Origin: Bacillus sp. CH30_1T
GTDB taxonomy: Bacteria > Bacillota > Bacilli > Bacillales > Bacillaceae_B
Length of the DNA stretch: 64,000 bases
NCBI RefSeq assembly: GCF_008364765.1
Contig: NZ_VTUY01000012.1
Location: forward strand, 1-64,000
Direction of reading: 5' to 3'
In this document: positions 55,125 through 64,000 of the stretch, piece by piece
Numbering within the stretch: position 1 is the first letter of the stretch
Layout: every line of letters begins with the position of its first letter
Program-made: the position numbers and the translations under genes
The notes under the pieces: model-generated
The model's database searches: none
What the model saw: only the letters and a program-made list of their open reading frames with translations
What the model was told of the DNA's origin: nothing

Positions 55125-56123
55125 TTACTTCTCTTCTGCATAAACATACTTCATCGCTGATTCTGCTTCAGCATATGGAGCGTTTTCTGCATAATCCGTT
55201 GCTTCGTTCACGAGCTTCATAATGCGATCATTGATTTCTTTCTCAATGTCATCGTTCATAACGCCTGTCTCTTTCAGGTAAGCACCAAACGTGATGATTG
55301 GATCGTTTGTTTTCGCTTTTGCCACTTCGTCCGGAGAGCGATAGCTTCGATCGTCATCATCAGAAGAGTGAGGAGTTAAACGATAAGAAACTGTTTCAAC
55401 AAGGGTTGGACCTTCCCCACGACGGCCACGATCCGCTGCTTCTTTGACCGCTTTATATACTTCGATTGGGTCATTTCCGTCAACCGTGATTCCAGGCATT
55501 CCATATCCAATGGCACGATCGGACACTTTCTCACAAGCTAATTGTTTTTCAATCGGAACCGAAATCGCATATTTATTGTTTTCACACATAAAAATTACAG
55601 GAAGTTTATGTACACCTGCAAAGTTTGCGCCTTCGTGGAAATCTCCTTGGTTGGAAGACCCTTCACCGAACGTCACAAACGTCACAACATCCTTCTTCTC
55701 CATTTTGCCTGCAAGAGCGATACCAACAGCATGTGGCACTTGAGTGGTTACAGGAGATGAACCCGTTACGATATTATTTTTCTTTTGACCAAAGTGACCA
55801 GGCATTTGACGTCCACCTGAGTTTGGATCTTCTGCTTTTGCAAAACCTGATAGCATTAATTCCTGGGCTGTCATCCCGAATGTTAATACAACACCCATGT
55901 CACGATAGTACGGAAGTACATAATCTTTTTCACGGTCTAAAGCAAATGCAGCACCAACTTGAGCTGCTTCTTGACCTTGACATGAAATAACAAATGGAAT
56001 TTTACCCGAACGGTTCAGTAACCACATGCGCTCATCGATTTTTCTGGCAAGCAGCATGGTTTCATACATTTCTAATACTTTCTCATTGGAAAGTCCTAAC
56101 TCTTCATGACGATTCTTTGCCAT
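55125..56123 (-). CDS. bfmBAA: branched-chain alpha-keto acid dehydrogenase E1 alpha subunit
   Basis: The alpha chain of E1, 332 residues. The thiamine diphosphate motif is TFGEGSSNQGDFHEGANFAGVHKLPVIFMCENNKYAIS, and the conserved loop that carries the regulatory serines of this family is LTPHSSDDDDRSYR. EMYETMLLARKIDERMWLL opens the fold and GRQMPGHFG precedes the active site. ATG 56123 follows TAGGAGGT. A family A palindromic repeat separates it from lpdV upstream, which is unusual inside an operon. Confidence 0.95.
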   Translation of the reverse strand: MAKNRHEELGLSNEKVLEMYETMLLARKIDERMWLLNRSGKIPFVISCQGQEAAQVGAAFALDREKDYVLPYYRDMGVVLTFGMTAQELMLSGFAKAEDPNSGGRQMPGHFGQKKNNIVTGSSPVTTQVPHAVGIALAGKMEKKDVVTFVTFGEGSSNQGDFHEGANFAGVHKLPVIFMCENNKYAISVPIEKQLACEKVSDRAIGYGMPGITVDGNDPIEVYKAVKEAADRGRRGEGPTLVETVSYRLTPHSSDDDDRSYRSPDEVAKAKTNDPIITFGAYLKETGVMNDDIEKEINDRIMKLVNEATDYAENAPYAEAESAMKYVYAEEK

Positions 56124-56231
56124 TTTATTTACCTCCTACACAATCTAATGGTTGGAAAGGTAGAGATAATCTCTACCTTATAATATTTTTTTGTTGAATA
56201 CATCCAAAAAGCCACCTACGCTATTCTATTT

Positions 56232-56350
56232 GTCCAGCTGCGCCTCCTTGTCCCTCGAGGTCACAATGGATAAATCCCATAAGGCAAAGTACGCCTTTTG
56301 GGATTTCCCCATTGTGCTTGTCGGGCCAGAACAGTCGGCTTCGCTCTTCT
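56232..56350. repeat. family A palindromic repeat, copy A3, inside the bfm operon
   Basis: Arms CACAATGGATAAATCCCA (56262-56279) and TGGGATTTCCCCATTGTG (56299-56316) pair at 16 of 18 positions around AAGGCAAAGTACGCCTTT, the family's conserved loop. The flanks TGTCCAGCTGCGCC, CCTCGAGGTCA and GCTTGTCGGGCC are shared with copies at 12791 and 34210. The stem differs in sequence from those copies. Its right end, GCTCTTCTA, gives the TAG stop of lpdV on the minus strand. Confidence 0.85.
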
Positions 56351-57773
56351 ATGAATGAATCGCTTTTCCATCTACTGCAAGTGCGGCTTCTCCGATCGCT
56401 TCTGACAGGGATGGATGAGGGTGGATTGTGTGTGCGATTTCCCATGGGGTTGCGTCCAATACTTTAGCAAGTCCCGCTTCTGAAATCATGTCCGTTACAT
56501 GCGGACCAATCATGTGCACGCCCAGAATATCATCGGTATCTTTGTCTGCAATGATCTTGACGAACCCATCGGATTCACCATAAACAAGTGCTTTCCCGAT
56601 TGCTCTGAAACTGAATTTTCCGGTCTTCAGGTTATATCCCTTTTCTTTCGCTTCCTGCTCCGTGATCCCTACGCTTGCAATTTCAGGATTACTGTAGATG
56701 CATTTTGAAATTAGGGAATAGTCAATCGGATGAGGTTTCTCATTCGCCATATGTTCCACTGCTGTGATTCCTTCGTGAGAAGCAACATGAGCTAATTGAA
56801 GTCCACCGATGACATCCCCGATCGCGTAAATATGAGATTCCTTTGTTTGGAAGAAGTCATTCACTTCAATAAAGCCTTTTTCCACTTTAATATCTGTGTT
56901 CTCTAAGCCTATGCCTTCAACGTTGGCTTGTCTACCTACAGATACAAGGATCTTATCTGCTGTAAAGGCTTTTTCTTCTCCTTTATGCTCAGCTTTAATG
57001 GTAACCTCTCCGTCCCCTTTTTCTAAAGACTCAGGAAGTACCTTTGCACTCGTCACGACTTTGACGCCTTTTTTCTTCATTAAGCGCTGCATTTCTTTAG
57101 AAATCTCATGGTCTTCGGTTGGTACGATTTTATCAGAGTATTCCACCACGGTTACCTCTACATCAAAGTCAGACAGCATGGAAGCCCACTCAATACCGAT
57201 GACCCCTCCTCCAACGATGATGATCGATTTTGGAAGAGCTTCAAGTGAAAGCGCTTCATCTGAGGATAATACGTATTCTCCATCAATATCAAGTCCCGGT
57301 AATGAACGAGGTCTGGAACCTGTTGCAACGATCACATTTTTAGGGATCAACATAGCATTATCTTCCCCATTGTTCATTTCAACAGAAATCGTCCCAGGCA
57401 TCGGAGAGAAAATAGAAGGTCCTAAGATACGTCCAAGTCCTTCAAAGACATCAATCTTGCCTTGTTTCATCAAGTGTTGAACTCCTTTGTGAAGCTGTTC
57501 AACGATCCCGTCTTTTCTAGATTGAACTTTTGTGAAATCTAATTCTACTCCATTGATTTTCACACCAAAGTCTTCACTGTGTTTAGCTGTAGCATATACT
57601 TCAGCACTGCGAAGAAGAGCTTTACTAGGTATACATCCTTTGTGTAAGCATGTCCCCCCAAGTTTTCCCTTTTCAACGATTGCTGTTTTTAATCCAAGTT
57701 GAGAAGCACGAATGGCGGCTACATAGCCACCTGTGCCTCCCCCTAGAATGACTAAATCATATTCTTCTGCCAA
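56349..57773 (-). CDS. lpdV: dihydrolipoyl dehydrogenase (E3) of the branched-chain complex
   Basis: The FAD/NAD enzyme that reoxidises the lipoyl group, 474 residues. The redox-active disulfide is GGTCLHKGCIPSKALL (Cys42, Cys47), the FAD site DLVILGGGTGGYVAAI at the N-terminus, the NAD site SIIIVGGGVIGIEWASML, YAIGDVIGGLQLAHVASHEG near FAD, and the catalytic HTIHPHPSLSEAIGEAAL. The start is TTG 57773 with AGGAGG 9 bases upstream. buk precedes it by 19 bases. Its stop codon coincides with the end of repeat A3, and the operon resumes after the repeat. Confidence 0.95.
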   Translation of the reverse strand: MAEEYDLVILGGGTGGYVAAIRASQLGLKTAIVEKGKLGGTCLHKGCIPSKALLRSAEVYATAKHSEDFGVKINGVELDFTKVQSRKDGIVEQLHKGVQHLMKQGKIDVFEGLGRILGPSIFSPMPGTISVEMNNGEDNAMLIPKNVIVATGSRPRSLPGLDIDGEYVLSSDEALSLEALPKSIIIVGGGVIGIEWASMLSDFDVEVTVVEYSDKIVPTEDHEISKEMQRLMKKKGVKVVTSAKVLPESLEKGDGEVTIKAEHKGEEKAFTADKILVSVGRQANVEGIGLENTDIKVEKGFIEVNDFFQTKESHIYAIGDVIGGLQLAHVASHEGITAVEHMANEKPHPIDYSLISKCIYSNPEIASVGITEQEAKEKGYNLKTGKFSFRAIGKALVYGESDGFVKIIADKDTDDILGVHMIGPHVTDMISEAGLAKVLDATPWEIAHTIHPHPSLSEAIGEAALAVDGKAIHS

Positions 57774-57792
57774 TCTTGAGTCCTCCTTGCTC

Positions 57793-58899
57793 TTATACTC
57801 TTGCTTCTTCTTTTACATTTCCAGGGTACACCTTATAGTCTTCTTCACTTCGTAAGACCCTTAATGCCCCTTCCGCAAGAGCTTGCAGTTCATTTTCTCC
57901 TGGTTGAATCACGACATCTGCTATCCAATTGATTCGATTGCTTATCGCTTTTACAAACTCTTTACCGTAAGCAAGACCACCAGTTAACACAATGGCGTCT
58001 ACTTTACCATAAAGGACGGCACTTGCAGATCCGATCTCTTTCGCAATTTGATACGCCATCGCATCGTACACGGCTTTGGCATTTTCATCGCCATTTTCGA
58101 TCATCTTCTCTACTTTTACCGCATCGTTTGTTCCAAGATAACCGACTAAGCCACCTTGACCAACGAGTTTCTTCATGATTTCATCACGGTAATAATCACC
58201 TGAGAAGCATAGGTCAACTAAATCACCCGCTGGTACAGTACCTGCTCTTTCAGGACTGAATGGGCCATCGCCATGCAAACCATTATTTACATCCACCACT
58301 TTCCCATTGCGGTGGGCACCTACGGTAATACCACCACCCATATGAGTGATGATCAGGTTTAGGTCCTCATATTTCTTTCCGAGTTCCTTTGCGACTCTTC
58401 TTGCTACCGCTTTCTGATTTAAAGCATGGAAAATACTCTTTCTTTCAATGAGTGAAAATCCTGAAACCCGGGCAAGCGATTGTAGCTCGTCCACTACAAC
58501 AGGGTCGACAATATAAGATGGAATGTTTAATCCGGAGGCAATTTCAAACGCTAAAATCCCACCAAGGTTTGAAGCATGCTGACCTGAGAAACCTTCTTTA
58601 AGGTCCTTCAGCATATCATCATTCACTAAGTAAGTACCGCCTTCAATAGGTCTAAGAAGGCCCCCACGGCCACAAACAGCACTTAGTTTTGAAATGTTGA
58701 TCCCTTCTTCATCTAACGTTTGAAGAATGGTATCCTTTCTGAATTCATACTGATCGATAATAGTTGGAAATTCATTAATCTTTTCTGTATCATGACGAAT
58801 CGTCTTTTCAAAGATAGATCGATCATCATCGAAAACACCAATTTTGGTTGATGTCGATCCAGGGTTAATGACTAATATTCGATGTTTGTTTTCTTGCAC
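57793..58899 (-). CDS. buk: butyrate kinase
   Basis: A 368-residue ASKHA kinase that makes butyryl (or branched acyl) phosphate, or in reverse ATP plus the acid. Motifs: [20 protein letters not shown] (phosphate 1), [55 protein letters not shown] and [13 protein letters not shown] (adenosine). The start GTG 58899 is 7 bases after GGAGG; an ATG at 58914 overlaps that site. With Ptb it converts acyl-CoA to the free acid with ATP gain. It lies between bcd and lpdV. Confidence 0.94.
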   Translation of the reverse strand: MQENKHRILVINPGSTSTKIGVFDDDRSIFEKTIRHDTEKINEFPTIIDQYEFRKDTILQTLDEEGINISKLSAVCGRGGLLRPIEGGTYLVNDDMLKDLKEGFSGQHASNLGGILAFEIASGLNIPSYIVDPVVVDELQSLARVSGFSLIERKSIFHALNQKAVARRVAKELGKKYEDLNLIITHMGGGITVGAHRNGKVVDVNNGLHGDGPFSPERAGTVPAGDLVDLCFSGDYYRDEIMKKLVGQGGLVGYLGTNDAVKVEKMIENGDENAKAVYDAMAYQIAKEIGSASAVLYGKVDAIVLTGGLAYGKEFVKAISNRINWIADVVIQPGENELQALAEGALRVLRSEEDYKVYPGNVKEEARV

Positions 58900-59007
58900 T
58901 GTTGTTACCTCCATTTGGGCAGCTATATTGTATTGTTTGCACGTAGAATTTTCCCCCTATGATAGATAACCCCTTAATCTGTTTGATGTTCGTATTAACA
59001 GGGAAGA

Positions 59008-59039
59008 AACGCTCTACTCTTGTTAGAAGTAAAGCGTTT
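59008..59039 (-). promoter_or_regulatory. stem-loop between bcd and buk
   Basis: AACGCTCTACTC and AAGTAAAGCGTT pair with a few bulges. On the minus strand it is followed by CTTCCC rather than a T run, so it could reduce or process the transcript between bcd and buk but is unlikely to stop it fully. Confidence 0.5.
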
Positions 59040-59049
59040 TTTCTTCTAA

Positions 59050-60147
59050 TTATCCACGTCTGCTTAAAATATGTTGACCGTTTTGTAAGAACTGGCTTCT
59101 TGAACGGCGCATTTTCTCGATTCTTTCTTCCGCCATACGATCAGCAGCTACGTAAGTTGGAACATTATCACGTTTAGCGATTTCTATAACACGCTCAACG
59201 TTATTGTATACTTGCTCGACTTTTTTCATCGCTCTTTCACTATTGTAACCGTATAATTCATCCGCTACGTTGATGACTCCACCTGCATTGATGACATAGT
59301 CAGGTGCATAAACGATACCCATTTCATGAATCGCGTCACCATGACGAGTTTCTTTTAATTGGTTATTCGCAGCCCCTGCAATGACTTTTGCTTTTAGCTG
59401 AGGAATGGTTTCGTCGTTGATGATCGCTCCTAGAGCACATGGTGCAAAGATGTCACAGTCAACTCCATAAATTTCGTTGATATCAACAGCTTTTGCTCCG
59501 AATTCATCTACAGCACGTTGAACAGCTTCTTTATTGATATCTGTAACGATCAGATTCGCTCCTTCTTCGTGAAGGTGGCGGCACATATTGTACGCAACAT
59601 TACCAATTCCTTGAACGGCGATTGTTTTCCCTTCCAGTGAATCTGTTCCAAAGGCTTCTTTCGCTGCAGCTTTTATTCCACGGTATACTCCATAAGCCGT
59701 AACAGGAGATGGGTTACCAGAAGAACCGAATGCTGGAGAAATACCTGTGACATAATCTGTTTCTTCATGAATCAAGTCCATATCAGCAACTGTAGTACCA
59801 ACATCTTCTGCAGTAATATAACGACCGTTTAATCCTTGGATGTAGCGACCAAACGCACGGAACATTTCTTCATTCTTATCTTTGCGAGGGTCACCGATGA
59901 TAACCGTTTTCCCCCCACCTAGGTTAAGTCCGGCAGCTGCATTCTTGTACGTCATACCCTTTGCAAGACGCAGAGCATCTTCAATCGCTGCTTCTTCAGA
60001 TTCGTATGTCCACATACGAGTTCCTCCAAGTGCAGGTCCAAGAGTCGTATCATGAATCGCGATAATCGCTTTCAACCCTGATGCTTCATCTTGACAGAAT
60101 ACCAATTGCTCATAATCATATTGTTCCATATAGCTGAAAATTTTCAT
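59050..60147 (-). CDS. bcd: leucine dehydrogenase
   Basis: NAD-dependent deamination of leucine, valine and isoleucine to their keto acids, the entry to this operon's pathway. The 365-residue product has [35 protein letters not shown] (catalytic Lys region) and the NAD site [32 protein letters not shown] 60147 follows AGGGGGAA. It stands between ptb and buk, 41 bases after ptb. The order ptb-bcd-buk-lpdV-bfmBAA-bfmBAB-bfmBB matches B. subtilis. Confidence 0.96.
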   Translation of the reverse strand: MKIFSYMEQYDYEQLVFCQDEASGLKAIIAIHDTTLGPALGGTRMWTYESEEAAIEDALRLAKGMTYKNAAAGLNLGGGKTVIIGDPRKDKNEEMFRAFGRYIQGLNGRYITAEDVGTTVADMDLIHEETDYVTGISPAFGSSGNPSPVTAYGVYRGIKAAAKEAFGTDSLEGKTIAVQGIGNVAYNMCRHLHEEGANLIVTDINKEAVQRAVDEFGAKAVDINEIYGVDCDIFAPCALGAIINDETIPQLKAKVIAGAANNQLKETRHGDAIHEMGIVYAPDYVINAGGVINVADELYGYNSERAMKKVEQVYNNVERVIEIAKRDNVPTYVAADRMAEERIEKMRRSRSQFLQNGQHILSRRG

Positions 60148-60188
60148 TTTTATTTCCCCCTAAAGTTTAATTATGTTTGATGTATTTA

Positions 60189-61097
60189 TTAATTATTTGA
60201 AGCAGAGCATATTGCCAGTGCCAATGAAAATAATTTACTTTCTGCACTGTCTGCTCTGGATGTTAATACGATTGGTGCTTTTGCTCCCGCAATCACAGCC
60301 CCAACTTTCGCTTTCGCAAAATAGATCAAGGACTTGTAAAGAGCATTACCCGTTTCGATATTCGGAACGAGCAGGATATCTGCTTGTCCTGCGACTTCAC
60401 TTTCAATCCCTTTATGTTCAGCAGCATGATGAGAAACTGCATTATCAAGGGCTAATGGTCCATCGACGGCACAATTACGAATCTGACCTCTTTGATTCAT
60501 CATCGTAAGAGAAGCGGCATCCACTGTTGCCTGCATGGCCGGATTCACTACTTCAACCGCGGCTATAGGGGCAACTTTCGGATGGTTAACACCGATTGAT
60601 TGGGCAATCTCAACGGCATTTTCAATAATTTGCGCTTTTTGCTGCAAATCAGGTGCAATGTTCATAGCTGCATCCGTAATAAATGTCAACCTATCAAACC
60701 CAGCCACCTCAAAAGCTGCAACATGTGATAATACATTTCCTGTACGAAGTCCCCACTCTTTATTTAGCACTGCCTTTAAAATGACAGCAGTAGGAACATT
60801 CCCTTTCATTAAAGCACTTGCTTCATTTTCCTTTACAGCCTTCACAGCAAGTTCCGCTGCTTTCTGTGGAGAAAAAGCATGCTTGATTTTAATGTTGCCG
60901 TGTGATCGAAGCTGTGGCGCAACCTCTTCTAAAAGAGAGAGAATTTCTTCTTTATCACCAAACAATAAAAATTTGGCCATATTTTTTTCAACTGCCATTG
61001 CGATAGCCCCAAGGACTTCTTTATCTTCTGCAGCTGCAACCGCTACAGTGGAATTTTCTATCTGGGTTGCTTTTTCCACCAAAGATTGTAGATTCAT
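60189..61097 (-). CDS. ptb: phosphate butyryltransferase
   Basis: Converts butyryl- or branched acyl-CoA to acyl phosphate, 302 residues. It shows the phosphotransacylase fold: VAVAAAEDKEVLGAIAMAVE, LMKGNVPTAVILKAVLNKEWGLRTG, FITDAAMNIAPDLQQKAQIIENAV and ILLVPNIETGNALYKSLIYFAKAKVGAVIAGAKAPIVLTSRADS. It is the first gene of the operon, 51 bases after the -12 element of the sigma-54 promoter. The nearest purine-rich ribosome site, AAGGGG, lies about 14 bases before ATG 61097, farther than usual. Confidence 0.94.
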   Translation of the reverse strand: MNLQSLVEKATQIENSTVAVAAAEDKEVLGAIAMAVEKNMAKFLLFGDKEEILSLLEEVAPQLRSHGNIKIKHAFSPQKAAELAVKAVKENEASALMKGNVPTAVILKAVLNKEWGLRTGNVLSHVAAFEVAGFDRLTFITDAAMNIAPDLQQKAQIIENAVEIAQSIGVNHPKVAPIAAVEVVNPAMQATVDAASLTMMNQRGQIRNCAVDGPLALDNAVSHHAAEHKGIESEVAGQADILLVPNIETGNALYKSLIYFAKAKVGAVIAGAKAPIVLTSRADSAESKLFSLALAICSASNN

Positions 61098-61147
61098 GTA
61101 TGTCGTTTCAACCCCTTTTTTCTGTTATTATGTTCCCATTAAACTAT

Positions 61148-61165
61148 ATGCAAGAACCGTGCCAA
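61148..61165 (-). promoter_or_regulatory. sigma-54 (SigL) promoter of the ptb-bfm operon
   Basis: On the minus strand TTGGCAC, 5 bases, TTGCAT (61165-61148) matches the sigma-54 consensus TTGGCACN5TTGCW completely. The activator gene bkdR lies directly upstream. A partial CRE-like palindrome, TTGAAAACGCTTCA, at about 61178-61191 lies behind it. Confidence 0.92.
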
Positions 61166-61233
61166 CTTTTAAAGTGTTGAAAACGCTTCATTTCCATATA
61201 TTAAACCATGAAATTTCTTTCATACCACGCAAA

Positions 61234-63306
61234 TTATTTCATGCTAGTTATTTCAATGTTATATTTTTCAATTTTGTAATACAAATTTCGCACTGAAACA
61301 CTCAATTCTTTGGCTGCTGCCGTTTTGTTACCATTATTCTGCTCTAAAACCTTCTGGATTATATTTTTTTCATATTGTTCTACTTGAGAGGCCAAATCTT
61401 TGATTGTTCCTGAGGCATCAGCAGCAACCTCTTTGACATGGCTCTTAGATGTATTCTCCAGTTGAGGTAAATGCTTGCTATCTATCTTTACTTCGTTGTA
61501 GTTCATAAAGATAATTGCTCTTCCCAATACATTCTCGAGCTCTCTAACATTCCCCGGCCAATGGTAATTCATTAACTTGTGCATCGCTTCCTCTGTAACA
61601 CCTTCAACATTTCTACCGTAGTCCTGGTTGATCTTGGTAATCAAGGTTTCAGAAATGAGCGGAATATCTGATTTACGATGTCGCAGAGGAGGTATTTGAA
61701 TGGGCATTCGGTTGAGCCGGTAGTAAAGATCTTCTCTGAAAGAACCGTCGGCAATTCCTTTTTCCAAATTCACATTCGTTGCCGCTATGACCCGGACATT
61801 AATCTGGATTGATTTTGTTCCCCCAACCCGAACAATTTCGTTCTCCTGCAGGACCCTCAGTAATTTGGCTTGAGTGTTGGCGCTCAACTCTCCAATTTCA
61901 TCCAGGAATATACTGCCATTATTGGCTTCTTCAAATAATCCTCGTTTTCCTCCTCGCTTTGCTCCAGAAAATGCACCTTCTTCATATCCGAATAATTCAC
62001 TTTCCAATAGATTCTCCGATAATGCAGCACAATTGACCCGCAGGAATTTGTTGAACTTTCGATCACTCGCATTATGTATCGCGTGTGCAAACAATTCTTT
62101 TCCTGTACCGGATTCACCTCGTAGAAGAACAGTCGCAGGCGTTTTCGCCCCTAATTTAGCTTGTTCAACGGCAATCATCATTTCCTCTGAGTCCCCTATG
62201 ATGTCTTCAAACATATACTTCGCTTCAAGGGTCCGAATGATTCTTCTCGCACGATCTAACTCCTGGGTGAGTGACTGAATCTCAGACATATCATGGATGA
62301 CACCGACACTCCCCTTGAGCTTATTATTCACTATGATAGGAGCTACGTTAACGATCACTTCTTTACGTTTCGGACCAACCCGCATTCTTGTTCCCCTGAT
62401 GGCTCTTCTTGTTTGCAGGACTTTCAAGTGAATACTCTCTCCTTCGGAAATATCTGCAGTTGCCGGTTTTCCGATTACTTCTTCTTGGGTGAGTCCTGTG
62501 ATTCGTGTGTAGGCTGGGTTTATTAATATCCCTTTCCCCTCTTCGTCTACTACAGAAATTGCATCATCGCTGGAATGAATGATAGCCTCAAGCATGGTCT
62601 GGATCTCTTTGAGATTCGTTATTTCCTCTGCAAGATTCACGACCTCTGTGATGTCTTTAAACACAGAAAAAGCCCCGATGATCTCATCATTGTCGGTAAT
62701 CATTGGAATACGATTGGAAATGATCTTCAGTCCATTGTCTAATACCACTTCTTGATTAATTTCAGTACGCCGTGTTTCCATCGTTGTCGTTAATTTACTC
62801 TCAGGAATTACATCAGAAATATGCATCCCGATAACGTCTTCCTCATTCTTTCCAATCATTCGCTCAGCACTTTTATTATAGAGCATCACATTTCCATGTT
62901 CATCGATCCCTACCATACCATCATCAGTCGAATTAAAAATAAGATCTCTTTTAAACGACTCACTTGTTAATTGATAGATGAGATCTTCCTTTTCTTCCAG
63001 TAGCTTTGAAATAAGAAAGGCAACACTGCCTGGAATAATGACTGTACTCTTCCCCCGTTTATCCCTTATATCTTCAAACACTTTTTGTTCACCGGTCACT
63101 TCAATGACGATATCAACAGAATCATTCAGGAATTGTCGCCAATCAGTACCAACTGGTATCCCAAGCTCTTTAGCCAACAAAATACCTGAAGCGTTTTCAT
63201 TTAGGTCTACAACTGCAATCACTTTCATGACGGAAGCTTCGTGGAGGATTTTTAAAATCGCTGTTCCACCTTTACCCCCACCGACAATTAGAACCTCTTG
63301 CAACAT
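61234..63306 (-). CDS. bkdR: sigma-54-dependent activator BkdR
   Basis: The enhancer-binding activator of the ptb-bfm operon, 690 residues. Domains in order: an N-terminal Rossmann-like domain ([17 protein letters not shown]), two PAS domains (about 115-340, for example [21 protein letters not shown]), the AAA+ domain (about 365-600) with Walker [22 protein letters not shown], the sigma-54-contacting loop [19 protein letters not shown] (GAFSGA variant), Walker [13 protein letters not shown] and arginine-finger region [14 protein letters not shown], and a C-terminal Fis-type helix-turn-helix ([22 protein letters not shown]). In B. subtilis BkdR responds to isoleucine and valine. Its PAS and N-terminal domains probably sense a metabolite. 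Confidence 0.95.
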   Translation of the reverse strand: MLQEVLIVGGGKGGTAILKILHEASVMKVIAVVDLNENASGILLAKELGIPVGTDWRQFLNDSVDIVIEVTGEQKVFEDIRDKRGKSTVIIPGSVAFLISKLLEEKEDLIYQLTSESFKRDLIFNSTDDGMVGIDEHGNVMLYNKSAERMIGKNEEDVIGMHISDVIPESKLTTTMETRRTEINQEVVLDNGLKIISNRIPMITDNDEIIGAFSVFKDITEVVNLAEEITNLKEIQTMLEAIIHSSDDAISVVDEEGKGILINPAYTRITGLTQEEVIGKPATADISEGESIHLKVLQTRRAIRGTRMRVGPKRKEVIVNVAPIIVNNKLKGSVGVIHDMSEIQSLTQELDRARRIIRTLEAKYMFEDIIGDSEEMMIAVEQAKLGAKTPATVLLRGESGTGKELFAHAIHNASDRKFNKFLRVNCAALSENLLESELFGYEEGAFSGAKRGGKRGLFEEANNGSIFLDEIGELSANTQAKLLRVLQENEIVRVGGTKSIQINVRVIAATNVNLEKGIADGSFREDLYYRLNRMPIQIPPLRHRKSDIPLISETLITKINQDYGRNVEGVTEEAMHKLMNYHWPGNVRELENVLGRAIIFMNYNEVKIDSKHLPQLENTSKSHVKEVAADASGTIKDLASQVEQYEKNIIQKVLEQNNGNKTAAAKELSVSVRNLYYKIEKYNIEITSMK

Positions 63307-63436
63307 TTTTCACCCCGACTATCAATACCTGCAATTTTTTTCACAAACATAATGTTACACTACTTTTCTAAACTTGACAATTTTCTAGTTGGAGTTAGAA
63401 TTTTAGTATGGAAACGAAAAAGGAGTTATGCACCTC

Positions 63437-63676
63437 ATGGTCCGACTAATAGCCCTTATTATAATGTTGATTCCTGGCGCACTTGCAGCACTGGGGATTA
63501 AATTGATGAGAGATATGTTATTTGGTATTCTGCAGTCACCCATTCCTTATTTATGGCTGCAATTCGTTATCGGGTTGGCATTCTTTATCTGTGGTCTCGG
63601 TTTTATTGCGGGATTTGTTCTGCACCGTGATCGAAAGCGGAATAAAGTACAGTCCCGATTCACGAAAAAAAGCTAG
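63437..63676 (+). CDS. yqzF: DUF2627 membrane protein YqzF
   Basis: A 79-residue membrane protein with two membrane segments (about residues 3-22 and 38-63), beginning MVRLIALIIMLIPGALAALG and with the conserved KLMRDMLFGIL; it ends in a basic tail (HRDRKRNK). The family (DUF2627) has no known function and stands beside bkdR in B. subtilis too. An in-frame ATG at 63428 has only 2 bases to AAGGAG, whereas ATG 63437 has 11; the second also fits the family start. The stop TAG lies within its terminator stem. Confidence 0.85.
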   Translation: MVRLIALIIMLIPGALAALGIKLMRDMLFGILQSPIPYLWLQFVIGLAFFICGLGFIAGFVLHRDRKRNKVQSRFTKKS

Positions 63677-63702
63677 CGTAATTTTCTACGCTAGCTTTTT
63701 TT
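63665..63702. terminator. bidirectional terminator, yqzF / yqiK
   Basis: AAAAAAAGCTAGCGTA (63665-63680) and TACGCTAGCTTTTTTT (63687-63702) pair perfectly. It contains the TAG of yqzF and touches the end of yqiK. Confidence 0.9.
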
Positions 63703-64000
63703 ATGATTTCTTAACTTCAATGCCCGATCAGGAAAGTCCGTCACAATCGCTGAACAGTCAATTCTCAGAAGTCTCTCCATCTGATCTATCTTATTTACCG
63801 TATAGGGTCTGACAGCTATCCCGTTTTTCATGGCTTCCACAATGATCTCATCTGGGGCAGCCTTTAAATTGGGATGTATCGCTTTCGCCCTGATGGACCT
63901 AGCATAAATCCAGGGCATATATAGACCCGATGAGTACAACGGAGCAATCTCAACTGCAGGCTCCAATCGGTAGCAGGCCACGATCGAATAATGATTAAAT
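63691..64000 (-). CDS. yqiK: glycerophosphodiester phosphodiesterase, C-terminal part (cut by window edge)
   Basis: The frame is open to the right edge, reading FNHYSIVACYRLEPAVEIAPLYSSG, AAPDEIIVEAMKNGIAVRPYTVNK and IDCSAIVTDFPDRALKLRN. These are the last strands of the GDPD TIM barrel (SFNH, V-x-x-W/Y-T-V-N, G-x-I-T-D-x-P). The enzyme hydrolyses glycerophosphodiesters to glycerol 3-phosphate and an alcohol. The catalytic front part lies outside the window. The name follows its place next to yqzF and bkdR in B. subtilis. Confidence 0.85.
   Translation of the reverse strand, partial: FNHYSIVACYRLEPAVEIAPLYSSGLYMPWIYARSIRAKAIHPNLKAAPDEIIVEAMKNGIAVRPYTVNKIDQMERLLRIDCSAIVTDFPDRALKLRNHKKS

Overview
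This window is chromosomal DNA of a spore-forming Bacillaceae bacterium, close to Bacillus or Rossellomorea. Indicators are AGGAGG ribosome sites with many TTG/GTG starts, sporulation genes (spoIIM, mciZ), a T-box, CcpA and LexA boxes, and a gene order that largely follows the B. subtilis yqk-yqj-yqi region from memory (nudF, mciZ, yqkF, yqkE, yqkD, yqkB, yqjX/yqjW, yqzH, yqjQ, yqjP, proI, namA, rnz, zwf, gndA, yqjH, yqjE-yqjA, artPQM, brxB, then the bkd cluster). The species cannot be fixed from the sequence alone.

Layout. 1-300: the 3' end of an IS1182-type transposase beside spoIIM. 1-4.3 kb: housekeeping and sporulation genes, including the 41-codon mciZ. 4.4-8.1 kb: thiolase-scoA-scoB, divergent from HMG-CoA lyase, a leucine/ketone-body branch. 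8.1-11 kb: a hydrolase, a predicted small-molecule kinase and two iron-sulfur-type proteins. 11-12.7 kb: the SOS-type Y-family polymerase operon with a LexA box. 13-14.7 kb: glucose dehydrogenase and glucose permease. 14.8-18.1 kb: a frameshifted yqzH-like gene, a lipoprotein, yqjQ/yqjP and a proline T-box. 18.1-23.6 kb: proI, a glycosyltransferase, namA, a GNAT gene broken by one stop codon, a histidine phosphatase and rnz. 23.6-24.4 kb: two inverted GC-rich structured repeats ahead of zwf. 26.7-30.5 kb: an accessory group (DUF2935, P-loop kinase, two GNATs, serine hydrolase). 30.7-34 kb: gndA, dinB and a lone CheW protein. 34.4-37.6 kb: yqjE, mmdA, mce. 37.8-42.6 kb: a 31-residue Prli42-type membrane peptide, L,D-transpeptidase, yqjA, artPQM, brxB. 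42.7-47.7 kb: mutA-mutB-meaB. 47.9-52.2 kb: a 1449-residue bacillopeptidase F-type protease. 52.8-63.3 kb: the complete ptb-bcd-buk-lpdV-bfmBAA-bfmBAB-bfmBB operon with a near-perfect sigma-54 promoter and its activator bkdR. 63.4-64 kb: yqzF and a partial yqiK.

How it fits together. Much of the window is one catabolic theme. The secreted protease can release peptides; bcd and the Bfm complex turn branched-chain amino acids into acyl-CoA; HMG-CoA lyase, ScoAB and thiolase finish leucine; a biotin-dependent carboxyltransferase subunit, Mce, MutAB and MeaB take propionyl-CoA to succinyl-CoA. CRE-like boxes lie upstream of three of these groups, suggesting shared carbon repression.

The most unusual features are two families of dispersed palindromic repeats (family A at 12.8, 34.2, 34.3 and 56.2 kb; family B at 23.8 and 24.1 kb). 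Their loops and cores are conserved, but stem sequences differ between copies while remaining paired. Two family A copies also begin at the TAG stop codon of the preceding gene.
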